Below, piece after piece: positions 38,221 through 48,485 of a stretch of DNA of 64,000 nucleotides. The notes under the pieces were generated by a model that did no database searches, was not told the DNA's origin, and worked only from the letters and a program-made list of their open reading frames with translations. The translations under genes and the position numbers were made by a program. The stretch spans positions 1,488,001 to 1,552,000 of the forward strand of contig JAPFFF010000003.1 in the NCBI GenBank assembly GCA_039105265.1, written 5' to 3'. The stretch comes from Tritrichomonas musculus. Its lineage: Eukaryota; Parabasalia; Tritrichomonadida; Tritrichomonadidae. Numbering within the stretch: the stretch's first letter is position 1; every line of letters starts with the position of its first letter.

Positions 38221-39773
38221 GAGGAGTCATGACTCATAAAAATGGATGTATTTGCTAGTATTAACATTATTTATTATTTAATGGATTTTTTTATATTGTA
38301 ATATATTTATATTCATTTATATATATATTTATATATTTATAATATTAATAATATAACGGGATAATTATGTTTAAATAATTGAAAAAATAATCAATATAAA
38401 ATATATAAAATTTATTAAAAATATGTATATATCAATGTATTTTATATATATTTAAATATAAATATGATATATAATTATAATATAAAATATATATAATATA
38501 GATTAAGAATTATAATTCATATTATCAAATATAAATACTGAGAATAGATTCTTCTTTTTTTTTTTTTTTTATTTAAATAGCTTTAACAAACTGATGTAAT
38601 AAGTGTATAGATTAGTTTAATTAGAATATAATTCAATAAAAGGAATAGGAGGAAAAAAAAATTTATGGTAAAAAATATTTTCATTTTATTTTTTAATATT
38701 AAACATATTATAATACATAAAATCTTAATTCATCATAATAAGCTAAAATTATATATTGTTAACTATGATATACATATTTATTTTATATTTTCTATAATGT
38801 TTATTAATTAAATATTATCTTAATGAATACTGGATATATCATTATATATTAATATTTCTTAATATTATATATTTAATATATATAATATAAAAAATTAAAT
38901 ATTAAATTTTCAATAATTATATTTTGATATATTCAAAAAATATTTATACTTAATTCAAAAATGTGAATGGATGTTGATCGAATTTAAAAATGAGCAAAAA
39001 ACTTATTTTTGAGCAAGACTTAATCAAAAATTTTAAAATCTGAACAAGAAATCATAGATGGAAAGTGAGAATATGATCAAATACTTGGCAAAAATATTTA
39101 TAAAAAATAAAAAAAAAGATAATATGTTAAATTTTCAAGCGGAATGTAAATATTATTATTAATAAAAATTTTTTAATTGAACAAAACCTTATTCTTTTGT
39201 TTTTTTTTTTTTTTTCTTCAAAATTCTAAAAATTTAGAAATTGTTAATTTGAACTCCAATAAAATCAAAATGTCGTAATTAATGCGATCTTATAAGCATG
39301 TATGAGATTATCAGCCATTTAAAACAGTTTACACTGCAAAATTATTTGTTTAATCGTTTTTTTTTTTATTCTATTTTTTTATAATTATTCATCAGAAATC
39401 AAATATTACTAAATTTTATATTATTTTCTTTCAATGAATGCATAATATCGACTTTTATAAGATTTGAATTATGTAAATAGGTAAATTTAATAATTTAAAA
39501 TCATTAGATTTATTTTTGTTTTTAGATTTTATATAGCATTATATATATTAATATAATATATTATATATGCTATTTATAAGATTTTTAATGTACTAATAAT
39601 CAATATAAACATATTTTAAAATTATTTTATATAGATTATTTTCTCAATTATATAAGCATAATTATCTTATTATAAAATTTAATATTTAAAAATTATATCT
39701 GTTAAAAAAGAGAAAATATAAAATTAATAAATATAGAAAAATATAAATCTAAAATAATTATTCTATGAGTAAA

Positions 39774-39823
39774 AAAATCCCCACAATAATTTTGTAAAAT
39801 AAAATGTTTTTTATAGGTTTTTT
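39774..39823 (+). repeat. 50-bp dispersed repeat, copy 2
   Basis: This is the second copy of the repeat at 38171-38220, by eye about 80 percent alike, sharing ATCCCCACAATA and TTTTATAGGTTTTTTG. Confidence 0.6.
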
Positions 39824-40091
39824 GTTATTTTATTTCTTTTAAAATCTAATATTTTTATTTTTAAAATAATTAATAATGATTATATTATATAAATAAAATT
39901 ATAAAATATATTTTATATCTATATTATATCGTTTATCTTCCAATATTAAAAAATTAATTACAAGAAAGTTTATAAAAATTGAATATATGAAAAAAATTGA
40001 ATGTAAAATATTTCATTGTAAGAGAACTCCGTTGAAATAGATATATGCTTGAAAATAGCATGATGGTGTACTTATATATCTGTAAAATTTA

Positions 40092-40807
40092 AGTGCGGAA
40101 TTTTTATCCTTAGGTCAAAAAAATTATCCAAAATTATCCAAAAAAAGTGACAGCTTAAAAAGACTGTTTTTAGCTTGCGTATTATATTAAAAGTAAAAAA
40201 AATAACTATATTTTTGAAAAAAAAGTATATTTATTATTATTTTTTTAAAAAAATAAAAAAATAAGCAGGTTTTCGATGTTGTATTCATAGGGAAATGAAT
40301 TTGCTTTTGTTTTTAGAAGATATTTTGAAAATAAAATTATTTTTCCTTAAAAAACAAGCTTTTATTAAACCACCTGAAATATATAATAAACATTAGGAAA
40401 ACATAAGATTTTGCTTTTTAAAAAATCATTTTTTCATATTACCATCAAGAAATTTGACTTTTTTCTTCGTATAATTTCAATATATGATCATATTTTTTTG
40501 AATTCTATAACTTTTTTTATGTTTTGCAAATTCAATATATAGGTAATATTTGAATGGCTGACGAATAAAATAAATAACTTTTTGAGATATAAAGTATTTC
40601 AAATTAAAGTTATTAATATATTTAATTTTTTCTTTTTTTTTTTTTTAATATCTTCTTAAATTAAATATATATTTACATTAAATCTAAATTTTTTTACAAG
40701 TTTAATCGAATGTACATTCAAAAAACTTCTCTATTTCAATGAATACTAAAAAAAAATTTTTATCCAAAGTTATCCAAAAAGTGCCAAAAGGATAAAAATT
40801 CCGCACT
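40092..40807. mobile_element. Tc1/mariner-type MITE, 716 bp
   Basis: Perfect 20-bp terminal inverted repeats AGTGCGGAATTTTTATCCTT lie at 40092-40111 and 40788-40807, flanked on both sides by TA (40090-40091 and 40808-40809), which is the target duplication of Tc1/mariner transposons. Inside each end are further ATCCAAA repeats (TTATCCAAAATTATCCAAA on the left and the related TATCCAAAGTTATCCAAAAA on the right). The interior is AT-rich and has no transposase frame, so it is a non-autonomous derivative. Confidence 0.85.
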
Positions 40808-41320
40808 TAACTGTAAAATATTTAATTTGGAGAAATAGACTATAAAGTATTAAAAAAAAACAAAAATATCATCTCAAAAGATTTATGTAAAGTATTTTTA
40901 GCCAAAAAATATTGTGATTAAAATGTATCAGCATCAGTACTTATTTTATTATGAAACTTTTTTAAGAAAATAGATTACCGAGATATGCTGATGAAATATT
41001 TTAGCCTATCAAATAAATATTACAAAATTTATGATATCTTAAGAACAAATAAATGTATTTAATATAAAAAGAGAGTTAGTATATAAAAGTCATGATTTCG
41101 GTACAAGTCCCGAAACCCTGACTTTTTGCCAAAATCACCGAGCCCTTACAAATGCCGACTTACAATTTCATTTATCAAGCATAACACAAAATTTAATGGT
41201 AAAAATGACCTCCTAAACCAATAATTGCTCACAAATTAATTTTATACATAATAATTTATACTAATGCATAAAAGCGAATGCATAAATGCAAACCGAAAAT
41301 AATTTTTAAAAAATTTTAAT

Positions 41321-41590
41321 AACCGTCCGCAGATTCCGCAACTAACGAATTAATTTTAATAACCGTCCGCAGATTCTAACTAACGAATAAAATGAAAATA
41401 ACCGTCCGCAGATTCCGCAAATAACGAATTAATCTTTAATAACCGTCCGCAGATTCCGCAAATAACGAATAAAATTTTAATAACCGTCCGCAGATTCCGC
41501 AAATAACCGTTATATATAAATTAGAATCTGCTAACCGCTGCGGAACATTGAAATTAATAATAACCGTCCGCATATTCCGCAGATAACAAA
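41321..41590 (+). repeat. subterminal iterons of Polinton B, left
   Basis: Six copies of AACCGTCCGCAGATTCCGCA or a close variant start at about 41321, 41361, 41400, 41441, 41482 and 41562, mostly 40-41 bp apart and each followed by AATAACGAAT plus an A/T spacer. A related word CTAACCGCTGCGGAAC lies at about 41530. Regular spacing of close to four helical turns and the GC-rich core in AT-rich DNA suggest binding sites for integrase, terminal protein or a replication protein. Confidence 0.85.
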
Positions 41591-41798
41591 AATTTTATAA
41601 AAATTTTTTCGAAAAAAAATTTTATAAATAAAAAAAAATTTTATAAATAAACGTTCTCCAAAAATATTTTATAAATAAACGTTCTCCAAAAAGAAAATAT
41701 TTTATAAATATTTTTATATCACATTTCAATCAAAAATTTTATGTGATTTATTTTTATTAATTTAATTTTTTATCACATATAAAATAGACATAAAAAAA

Positions 41799-42230
41799 AT
41801 GCCAATCCCACATTTCAATACAACCGAGTTTTTTATTAATGAAAACGAACTTATCATAGACAATAATGAAAACGAACCTATCATATATGAAGGAACTGAT
41901 GGTTCCCGGGACTCCGTCCTAGGACCTCTAGGTCCCGCGACTACGTCGTTTTATGAAGCTTATACAGAATATAAACGTATATTAGATGAATTGAATATTA
42001 TTATAAATAATAAATGTGCTGAATGGAAATCTATGGTAATAAATCATTATAATAATGACGATATCATGAGTATAATAATTGAAGATGCTCAACGATATCA
42101 AAATATATTATCAGCATTCTATGATATAATTAATAGTAATAATTCTATTGATACTAATGACAAAGATGAATTATTAGAATATATAGCTGAATTAAATTTT
42201 GAATGTGAAGAATCTTTACAATATGATTAA
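41799..42230 (+). CDS. TIR-encoded 143-residue protein, left copy
   Basis: The ATG is at 41799 (MPIPHFNTTEFFINENELII). The protein is acidic, with a Gly/Pro/Ser insertion (DGSRDSVLGPLGPATTSF) encoded by a GC-rich string of palindromes at 41901-41950, then a helical region (YTEYKRILDELNIIINNKC, IIIEDAQRYQNILSAF, YIAELNFECEESLQYD). An almost identical second copy is at 59493-59924. Function is unknown. Its position at both ends of the element resembles early or end-associated genes of linear viruses. It lies 120 bp upstream of the polymerase gene on the same strand. Confidence 0.7.
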   Translation: MPIPHFNTTEFFINENELIIDNNENEPIIYEGTDGSRDSVLGPLGPATTSFYEAYTEYKRILDELNIIINNKCAEWKSMVINHYNNDDIMSIIIEDAQRYQNILSAFYDIINSNNSIDTNDKDELLEYIAELNFECEESLQYD

Positions 42231-42350
42231 ATGATTATAATATTTTTAAAATTAAAAATATTTTATAAATATTTTTTATATCACATTTCAATCAAAAAAT
42301 TTTATGCATTATATTTTTTATAAAATATTTTTTTTACTTGCATAAAAAAA

Positions 42351-45300
42351 ATGACACTTGAAAATTCATCTACTGAAAAATTAATTGAATTATTAACTTT
42401 ATTAAATGATAATGATATTTCCTTTGTTGAAAGTTTAAAACAGGATTTCAAAAATGAAAAACTTTTACGTGATTACTTAATTGAAACTAATATAGAAATA
42501 TTATTTGATAATGGATATGATGGTGATAATAATTATGATTCTATGTATTGGTTCGCTAAAGGTTTAAATATTCCATCACCACAACCATTACAACGATATA
42601 TTGATACTGATGAATATAAGAATAGAGAACAAAAAAGAGCCGATGATGAACTATTCAAAAATATTAAAAATAAATATAAGCAAATACCAGATAAATTATA
42701 TGATTTCAAACGAAAACAATTAAAAACAAAATTTAAACAACAGCGCATTAAAGAAGTTAATGATTATAACAAATGGAAACGAAATAATGAAGAACAAGAT
42801 CAAATAATAAAAGAAATAATGGAGAATTTAGAACGAACTCCTACAAATTGGGAAATCGATTTTGAACGATTAAATAATTATGGTAGGAAAAAAATATTTC
42901 CATTACTTCTAAATTTCTTTAATGAAAATATCTCAACATTACCAATTATTGAGAAATATAAATTACATTATAAAGTTAATGGTCATTGGTATACAAAACA
43001 ATTAAACCCTGAAAATTATAATAAACTAATGAATAATTTCACTGAAGAAAACTTTATATTCAATATTGACAAAAAACCGGCTGAATACTTTTATGAAAAA
43101 GGTGGTCAAGATTTACCTCCTTGGTCATTATTTTCAGCAATTGCATTTAGTAAATTTAATAAATATAAAGGTAATAATGATGTTGGTGGTTCATTCTTTC
43201 AATATCTCACAACTGATAAAGTACCAATAAAAATAATTGATTATCTTAAACGATTACAAATATTCGATTCATTATTAAATGATAAAGGCATCCAAAGAGA
43301 AGAATTAAATGATTGCTGTTTTATATATGCACTTAAACAAACAGGAAGTTATGCAGATGATGAGTTAAATAAAATTCGTTTAAGAATTAATAACAGATAC
43401 TTATCACAATCATCAATTAATAAATTATGTGAAGAATTTAAGATTAAAATTAAGTTATCATATATTAATGAATCTGCAAAATGCAAAAAGCAAACAGTTC
43501 GCTCACGTGAAAATAAAAATAGTAAATCATATATGGGATTTAAAGATGCTGAACCACAACATACTCATACATTCAACATATTCGAGAATCATTATTTCAT
43601 CGAAGAGAAAACACCATTTAGCAATTATTATATCAAAAACCTTAACCAAAATATAGAACCCGATAAATTTGATAAAGAATATCATAGTAATCATTGGATA
43701 AATGCACGTTATTATATATCATCATCAAATCTTGTAAGAGAACTATTCAAACAAGGATATTTTAAACCAATTACTTTTGGACAATATAGAATATTAAATA
43801 CAGTATTTTATAATGAAATTGAAACAGATATATCAAATATTAATTTAGAATATGACCCTGAAAGTTGCACAAAATTAATAGCACCGCCAAAAGTTAAAAA
43901 TAACCCTAAAGCAGCCGACCCTACATATTGGTATGCAGATTTTGAAGCTGATGTTTCAGGGAATATTCACAAAGCTTTTATGTGTGTTCTTCAATCACAA
44001 AACGGTAAAATTAATAAAGAATTTCGAGGTGAAGATTGCAACAATCAATTATTAGAATATTTACCAGATGGAGCAGTTATATATTTTCATAATTTAGCAT
44101 ACGATATAAGAATGTTAGCACAATATGGCTTATATAATTCAATAATTAAAGGAACGAAAACAATGAAAGCTGATATAAAATATAAAGGTAAAACAATGAA
44201 AGATGATATAAAATATAAAGGCAAAACATTACATTTTAAAGATACATTACCTATATTATCATGCAAGTTATCACAGCTTCCTCAAATGTTCAACATCCCA
44301 AATATTCAAAAAGAAATATTCCCATATAAGTATTACACGCTCGAAAGGCTTAAATCAAATATAGGCTCAAAGGACGGAGTCCCGAGAGCCATCGGCTCTA
44401 TTAATGAAGCCGGATTATTAGAAGCTAAAATTTGGACAGCTGAAGATTATAAATTATTTAATTCAAACATTGATAAAATCCCTGGTTGTCGTATTGATGA
44501 AAACCATTTTGATATGTGGAAATATGCAAGCTTTTATTGCCAACAAGACGTTAATATATTACGTTTAGGATTTAATGAATTTAGAAATGGTTTTATAAAA
44601 GATTTTGACATTGACCCTTTTAATTATATATCAATATCATCACTTGCTAATGAAGTATTTAATAAAAAAGTATTTTATCCAAATGGTAATCTTTATAAAA
44701 TAGGTGGTCATGTTCGTAAATTCTGTTCTCATGCAGTTTATGGTGGTCGTTGTATGACAGCATATAATAAGAAATGGCATACAACAAAACCATTAAGTGA
44801 TTTTGACGCTGTAAGTTTATATCCTTCAGCAATGGCTCGTTTATATACTGTTGAAGGAAAACCTCAAGTTATTAATGTTGACTCGTTAAGAGGCTCTACC
44901 GAAGGTAGCGAAAAAGTAAATGCAAAACGAGATGAATTTTTAAAATATTTTCAAGATAAAGGAGCTTACATTGTAGAAATTAAAATAACAAAAGTTAATA
45001 AGCATTATCCATTTCCACTTATTGTTAGAAAAGTAAACGGTCTTAATCTTAATGACGATAATTTAGCAGAAGGTGAAACTTTAAATATGGTTGTTGATAA
45101 TATCACTCTTGAAGACTTAATAGAATACCAACAAATAGAATTCGAAATATTACGTGGTTATGCATGGTATGGCAAACGAGATTATACCATTCAAAAAGAG
45201 ATTCGAAAAATTTTCAATAAACGCTTAGAATATAAGAAGCAGAAAAACCCATTACAACAATTATATAAATTAATCATGAATTCATGCTATGGTAAAACTA

Positions 45301-46037
45301 TCGAAAGACCTGTTGATAAAGATTATAAATATTTTGATAACGAAGAAGCATTAAATAAATATTGGATTAAAAATTATTATAAAATCGTTGAAGATATAGA
45401 AATAGCTGATTCAAATATTCATGCCGTAAAAACTTTAAAACCAATTGATAAACATTTTAACTTTTCATTATTGGGTATCCAAGTCTTAGCAATGTCAAAA
45501 CGTATTATGAATGAGGTAATGGTTTTAGCTTATAATATCGGTTGTCATATTTACTATCAAGATACCGATAGTATGCATATTGAAGTTGAAGATTTACCTA
45601 AATTAGTTAAAGCATTTAGAGAAAAATATAATCGTGAATTAATCGGTACTGATTTAGGTCAATTTCACAGTGATTTCCCAACAATTAATAATCACGACGA
45701 AATGCCAGTTTCTATTGAATCATATTTCCTAATGAAGAAAATGTACATCGATAAATTACAGGATTCAACAGGACAAACCGACTATATGATACGAGGTAAA
45801 GGTTTAACACAAGCATCAATTAAATATGCAGCTGATAGATGGTATCATGCGAATTATATGGAACTATACCGTTCAATATATGAAGGAAAAAGTCAAACCT
45901 TCGACCTTACCCAAGGTCAGCCATGCTTTGCGATGAATAAAAATATGACTGTCTCAACAGTTAAATCATTCTCACGAACTATTAAAACAACATACGAAGA
46001 AGGAAAACGTAGTGAGTATTTTAAAAGAAATCTTTGA
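42351..46037 (+). CDS. protein-primed family B DNA polymerase (Polinton B)
   Basis: This is 1228 residues. The 3'-5' exonuclease has Exo I YWYADFEADVSG (about 525), Exo II YFHNLAYDIRM (about 580) and Exo III YCQQDVNILR (about 735). Polymerase motif A is DFDAVSLYPSAM (about 820), motif B is LYKLIMNSCYGKT (about 975) and motif C is YYQDTDSMHIE (about 1065). This is the arrangement of pPolB in Polintons, with the inserts used in protein-primed replication. The N-terminal 500 residues are lineage-specific; NDCCFIYALKQTG near 322 and FENHYFIEE near 420 recall the Cys and His boxes of OTU-like or terminal-protein domains, a weak idea. The polymerase should copy the linear element from a protein primer. 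Confidence 0.95.
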   Translation: MTLENSSTEKLIELLTLLNDNDISFVESLKQDFKNEKLLRDYLIETNIEILFDNGYDGDNNYDSMYWFAKGLNIPSPQPLQRYIDTDEYKNREQKRADDELFKNIKNKYKQIPDKLYDFKRKQLKTKFKQQRIKEVNDYNKWKRNNEEQDQIIKEIMENLERTPTNWEIDFERLNNYGRKKIFPLLLNFFNENISTLPIIEKYKLHYKVNGHWYTKQLNPENYNKLMNNFTEENFIFNIDKKPAEYFYEKGGQDLPPWSLFSAIAFSKFNKYKGNNDVGGSFFQYLTTDKVPIKIIDYLKRLQIFDSLLNDKGIQREELNDCCFIYALKQTGSYADDELNKIRLRINNRYLSQSSINKLCEEFKIKIKLSYINESAKCKKQTVRSRENKNSKSYMGFKDAEPQHTHTFNIFENHYFIEEKTPFSNYYIKNLNQNIEPDKFDKEYHSNHWINARYYISSSNLVRELFKQGYFKPITFGQYRILNTVFYNEIETDISNINLEYDPESCTKLIAPPKVKNNPKAADPTYWYADFEADVSGNIHKAFMCVLQSQNGKINKEFRGEDCNNQLLEYLPDGAVIYFHNLAYDIRMLAQYGLYNSIIKGTKTMKADIKYKGKTMKDDIKYKGKTLHFKDTLPILSCKLSQLPQMFNIPNIQKEIFPYKYYTLERLKSNIGSKDGVPRAIGSINEAGLLEAKIWTAEDYKLFNSNIDKIPGCRIDENHFDMWKYASFYCQQDVNILRLGFNEFRNGFIKDFDIDPFNYISISSLANEVFNKKVFYPNGNLYKIGGHVRKFCSHAVYGGRCMTAYNKKWHTTKPLSDFDAVSLYPSAMARLYTVEGKPQVINVDSLRGSTEGSEKVNAKRDEFLKYFQDKGAYIVEIKITKVNKHYPFPLIVRKVNGLNLNDDNLAEGETLNMVVDNITLEDLIEYQQIEFEILRGYAWYGKRDYTIQKEIRKIFNKRLEYKKQKNPLQQLYKLIMNSCYGKTIERPVDKDYKYFDNEEALNKYWIKNYYKIVEDIEIADSNIHAVKTLKPIDKHFNFSLLGIQVLAMSKRIMNEVMVLAYNIGCHIYYQDTDSMHIEVEDLPKLVKAFREKYNRELIGTDLGQFHSDFPTINNHDEMPVSIESYFLMKKMYIDKLQDSTGQTDYMIRGKGLTQASIKYAADRWYHANYMELYRSIYEGKSQTFDLTQGQPCFAMNKNMTVSTVKSFSRTIKTTYEEGKRSEYFKRNL

Positions 46038-46124
46038 TTCGCTTGCGCTCAATGGCAAAGCCTTTTTCCTTGAGTAAGCCGTAGACTCTGGATTTGAAAC
46101 AAATCCTTCGTCTTACGACGAAAT
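46038..46124. terminator. hairpin cluster at the convergent POLB/INT 3' ends
   Basis: Directly after the polymerase stop comes TTCGCTTGCGCTC, then GGCAAAGCC, GGATTTGAAACAAATCC and TTCGTCTTACGACGAA, the last reaching into the end of the integrase gene. These are consecutive short perfect hairpins of higher GC content than the genes. Similar clusters are at two other convergent gene ends of this element, which suggests 3'-end formation in both directions. The functional assignment is inferred. Confidence 0.45.
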
Positions 46125-47816
46125 AAAATCTAATTTATAACGAGGAATTAATTGAGTTTTATTTTTACCATTAACATTTCCTTCAACTTCATATAAACCA
46201 TTCTTAAAACCATTAACTTTAAAACTGCCTGGTTGAATAATTGCACGACGTTTATTCATAGTGTCTTTTTCATTATAAACTTTAACATTCGTACCAACTT
46301 TAATTTTAAATCCTGGTTTGTTCATTATATTATAATTTTCCTGATTTATTTTTCTCACAATATATACTTCTAAATCAGGATCATCATTAACCATTTTCGG
46401 CGAAACACTAAAGCCTGCCCATTTACTCAATCCTTTATGTGGTGAGTAATTATATTGTTTAACGATATCATTCATTATATTCGGTGTTATTATACCAATT
46501 TTCATATTATAAGCAATATCTCTAATAGTTCTAATCACTCTATCAATAATTCCTAATGAGCCATGTAATGGGTCAGTTTTTACAGCTTTTCGTTCTTTTT
46601 GCATAAACTCAGGATATACACCCATAACTTGACGAGGAACTGGTTTAAAGTCAATTCCTTTTGAATTATAATATGCTTCCTTAGCTTCCTTAGAATTAAA
46701 AGCTAATTCACCATCACCTATTAAATGTTTTACATTCATACCTTTATTAATCATTCTATCTAAAGCTCTTAAATACGTAATTGTTGATTTAGTTGCTTTT
46801 ATGGAAAACTCATTTGGTTCAATTATATCATTCATTAATTCAACATATAAATATTTAGTATTTACATTGATAGCTACTAAATAACTTAATTTATCGCAAA
46901 ACATTAAATCAATAATCCATGTATTCCTTGAAGCGCATTTATGAAGTTGATAACGTTTAATATTCGATTTCAAATTAAACGATGCTTTAACAGTATTATC
47001 GACGATTTGCTTTTTAGGAAACAATCCTTTTAAAACTTCAATTTTATCAGGACTTTTATAACCAATTAATCCAGTATCTTTTGTTTCTGTATATTGTATT
47101 GTTGTACCAGGCTGTTTAAAATACAAATTCTTATAATTTTCATAACATTCTTTTAATGATTTCCTACCTCTATTCCATCCACGAATCAATCGTTCGAAAT
47201 CTTCAAATGTTAATAAATTATCGTTCATATGTTCTATAACGTATTTTTTCAATTTATTATTGAATGTTTCTTTCTGTACTTCGCTTGCGCTCGGGAACAA
47301 AGTTCCTTCATCTTTTGCAACTAATTTTTCCGGATGCTGTTCTTCCCATTCTTTAGAATATTTAGCGTAAATATCCTCAATATCTTTATCCTTTAATCCT
47401 TTAAATGTTGCTAGTTTTCGTACTTGGTCAAGTGATAATTTACGTTTGTTTTTAAATACCTTTTCCATCAATTCTTTTTTAGCATTTTTTATTACAGTTC
47501 TATAACTAGTTATTCGTTCAACTTCAATATCAAGATCATCATAAGGTTCAGTAAAATCATCATCATCATTATAATAACCATATTGTTTATAAAGCTGTTT
47601 TCGATTTTTCACTATATTAATAATTTCTTTATTGTGAATTGCATAAAAATTATTTACATCATTGGGCTTTACATCAATTTCTAAATAACTTCTGCAATAA
47701 TCATTTATATTTTTCTTCGCTCGTTTTTCAAAATCAGCAATATTATAAAAGTCTCTTATCCTACATGCTGTATATAAAATAATATCATTAGCATTATTAT
47801 ATAATTCATATGCCAT
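46113..47816 (-). CDS. Polinton integrase (retroviral-type RNase H-fold core)
   Basis: This is 567 residues. An N-terminal helical region of about 270 residues precedes the catalytic core, which has the acidic triad context NTWIIDLMFCDK (about 308), HLIGDGELAFNS (about 376) and LGIIDRVIRTIRDI (about 440), the last matching the V.R.N.T block of retroviral-type integrases. The C-terminal 70 residues form an SH3-like segment (IKVGTNVKVYNEKDTMNKRR, FKNGLYEVEG) typical of Polinton integrases. It would insert linear element DNA into the host genome, producing the 5-bp duplication seen here. A short in-frame hairpin insert lies at 47280-47305. Confidence 0.9.
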   Translation of the reverse strand: MAYELYNNANDIILYTACRIRDFYNIADFEKRAKKNINDYCRSYLEIDVKPNDVNNFYAIHNKEIINIVKNRKQLYKQYGYYNDDDDFTEPYDDLDIEVERITSYRTVIKNAKKELMEKVFKNKRKLSLDQVRKLATFKGLKDKDIEDIYAKYSKEWEEQHPEKLVAKDEGTLFPSASEVQKETFNNKLKKYVIEHMNDNLLTFEDFERLIRGWNRGRKSLKECYENYKNLYFKQPGTTIQYTETKDTGLIGYKSPDKIEVLKGLFPKKQIVDNTVKASFNLKSNIKRYQLHKCASRNTWIIDLMFCDKLSYLVAINVNTKYLYVELMNDIIEPNEFSIKATKSTITYLRALDRMINKGMNVKHLIGDGELAFNSKEAKEAYYNSKGIDFKPVPRQVMGVYPEFMQKERKAVKTDPLHGSLGIIDRVIRTIRDIAYNMKIGIITPNIMNDIVKQYNYSPHKGLSKWAGFSVSPKMVNDDPDLEVYIVRKINQENYNIMNKPGFKIKVGTNVKVYNEKDTMNKRRAIIQPGSFKVNGFKNGLYEVEGNVNGKNKTQLIPRYKLDFISS

Positions 47817-47906
47817 TTTTTAGATTTTAAATAATAAATTAATGAATTTAAAAAATTTCTTTCAAATAAATTTTTATTCAAATAAATTTTTTATTCACAT
47901 AAAAAT

Positions 47907-48137
47907 ATGACACAAACTCTAAAACCATTAAGACAACCACACGAAAGAAAAACATTTGCAACTCCAACTTTGAGACTAATTAATTCAAGATTACAATATT
48001 ACAGACGTATTTTAAACCAACCTGAACCAAACACTGATAAAGCTAAAAATAAACGACAGAAACTTAAAAATAAATATGATAGAGATATTAAAATTAGAAA
48101 TCTATTAAATAAAGCTGTTAAGAATCTGTATATTTAA
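47907..48137 (+). CDS. small basic protein, 76 residues (Polinton B)
   Basis: MTQTLKPLRQPHERKTFATP, then a Lys/Arg-rich helical part (INSRLQYYRRILNQPEPNTD, KRQKLKNKYDRDIKIRNLLN). The very basic charge and small size fit a DNA-condensing or core protein. No family is recognised. It is divergent from the integrase with 90 bp between starts. Confidence 0.5.
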   Translation: MTQTLKPLRQPHERKTFATPTLRLINSRLQYYRRILNQPEPNTDKAKNKRQKLKNKYDRDIKIRNLLNKAVKNLYI

Positions 48138-48230
48138 TATACCCGAGAAACGTTAAGTTTCGCTTGCGCTCAAAGGCAAAGCCTTTTCCGGGCTATTAAA
48201 ATAGCCAAGAAATCTACGATTTCCGGGGTT
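48138..48230. terminator. hairpin cluster at a convergent gene end
   Basis: It contains TTCGCTTGCGCTC (48159-48171), AAAGGCAAAGCCTTT, the hairpin GGCTATTAAAATAGCC (48191-48206) and GAAATCTACGATTTC (48209-48223). The last two recur in the same order at 49150-49182. It lies between the stops of the 76-residue and 74-residue genes. Confidence 0.5.
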
Positions 48231-48438
48231 CATAGAACCCATCACTTCCAAAATACTTTAATGCAGGATTATTTGAATTGTCAAATTTTGGTAATATTTT
48301 TGCGACATTACCAACAACTGGTAATTTTTCCATAATTGATTTAGTTTTATTCCAACCGAATTTAAAACCTTCTGCAAAATCCTTTGCTGCCGATTTAATA
48401 TTATTACCCAATTTTTTAAGCCAACTACCAAATGCCAT
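48214..48438 (-). CDS. second small MAFGSW protein (pVI-like family), 74 residues
   Basis: It starts MAFGSWLKKLGNNIKSAAKD, the same N-terminal signature and amphipathic basic helix as the proteins at 617 and 55876, but the rest differs (FAEGFKFGWNKTKSIMEKLP, then FDNSNNPALKYFGSDGFYEP) and it lacks the RFDIPLLK ending. This may be a paralogous internal capsid protein comparable to a second core or membrane-active peptide. Its start is divergent from the 213-residue gene with 47 bp between. Confidence 0.5.
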   Translation of the reverse strand: MAFGSWLKKLGNNIKSAAKDFAEGFKFGWNKTKSIMEKLPVVGNVAKILPKFDNSNNPALKYFGSDGFYEPRKS

Positions 48439-48485
48439 TTTTAATATATAAAACTAATATTTAATGTTTTTTTAAATAATAAAAT

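Larger units (their letters stand above)
38082..41068. other. 3-kb AT-rich gap containing a MITE and a short repeat pair
   Basis: This gap is extremely AT-rich with TATA-type runs and no coding frame. It contains a 12-bp palindrome GAGTCATGACTC near 38223, two copies of a 50-bp repeat (38171-38220 and 39774-39823) and a MITE (40092-40807), listed separately. It ends at the target site of Polinton B. Confidence 0.7.
41074..42252 (+). repeat. left terminal inverted repeat of Polinton B (about 1.18 kb)
   Basis: It matches the reverse complement of 59471-60636 with a net length difference of 13 bp in an A/T repeat tract near 41620-41650. It contains subterminal iterons (41321-41590) and a complete 143-codon gene. 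Coding genes inside both repeats mean that the element carries two copies of this gene. Confidence 0.9.

Noticed and set aside
38171-39823. Direct repeats as LTRs of a small retroelement
   Set aside because: Copies are only about 50 bp, imperfect, and no coding, primer-binding or polypurine features lie between.
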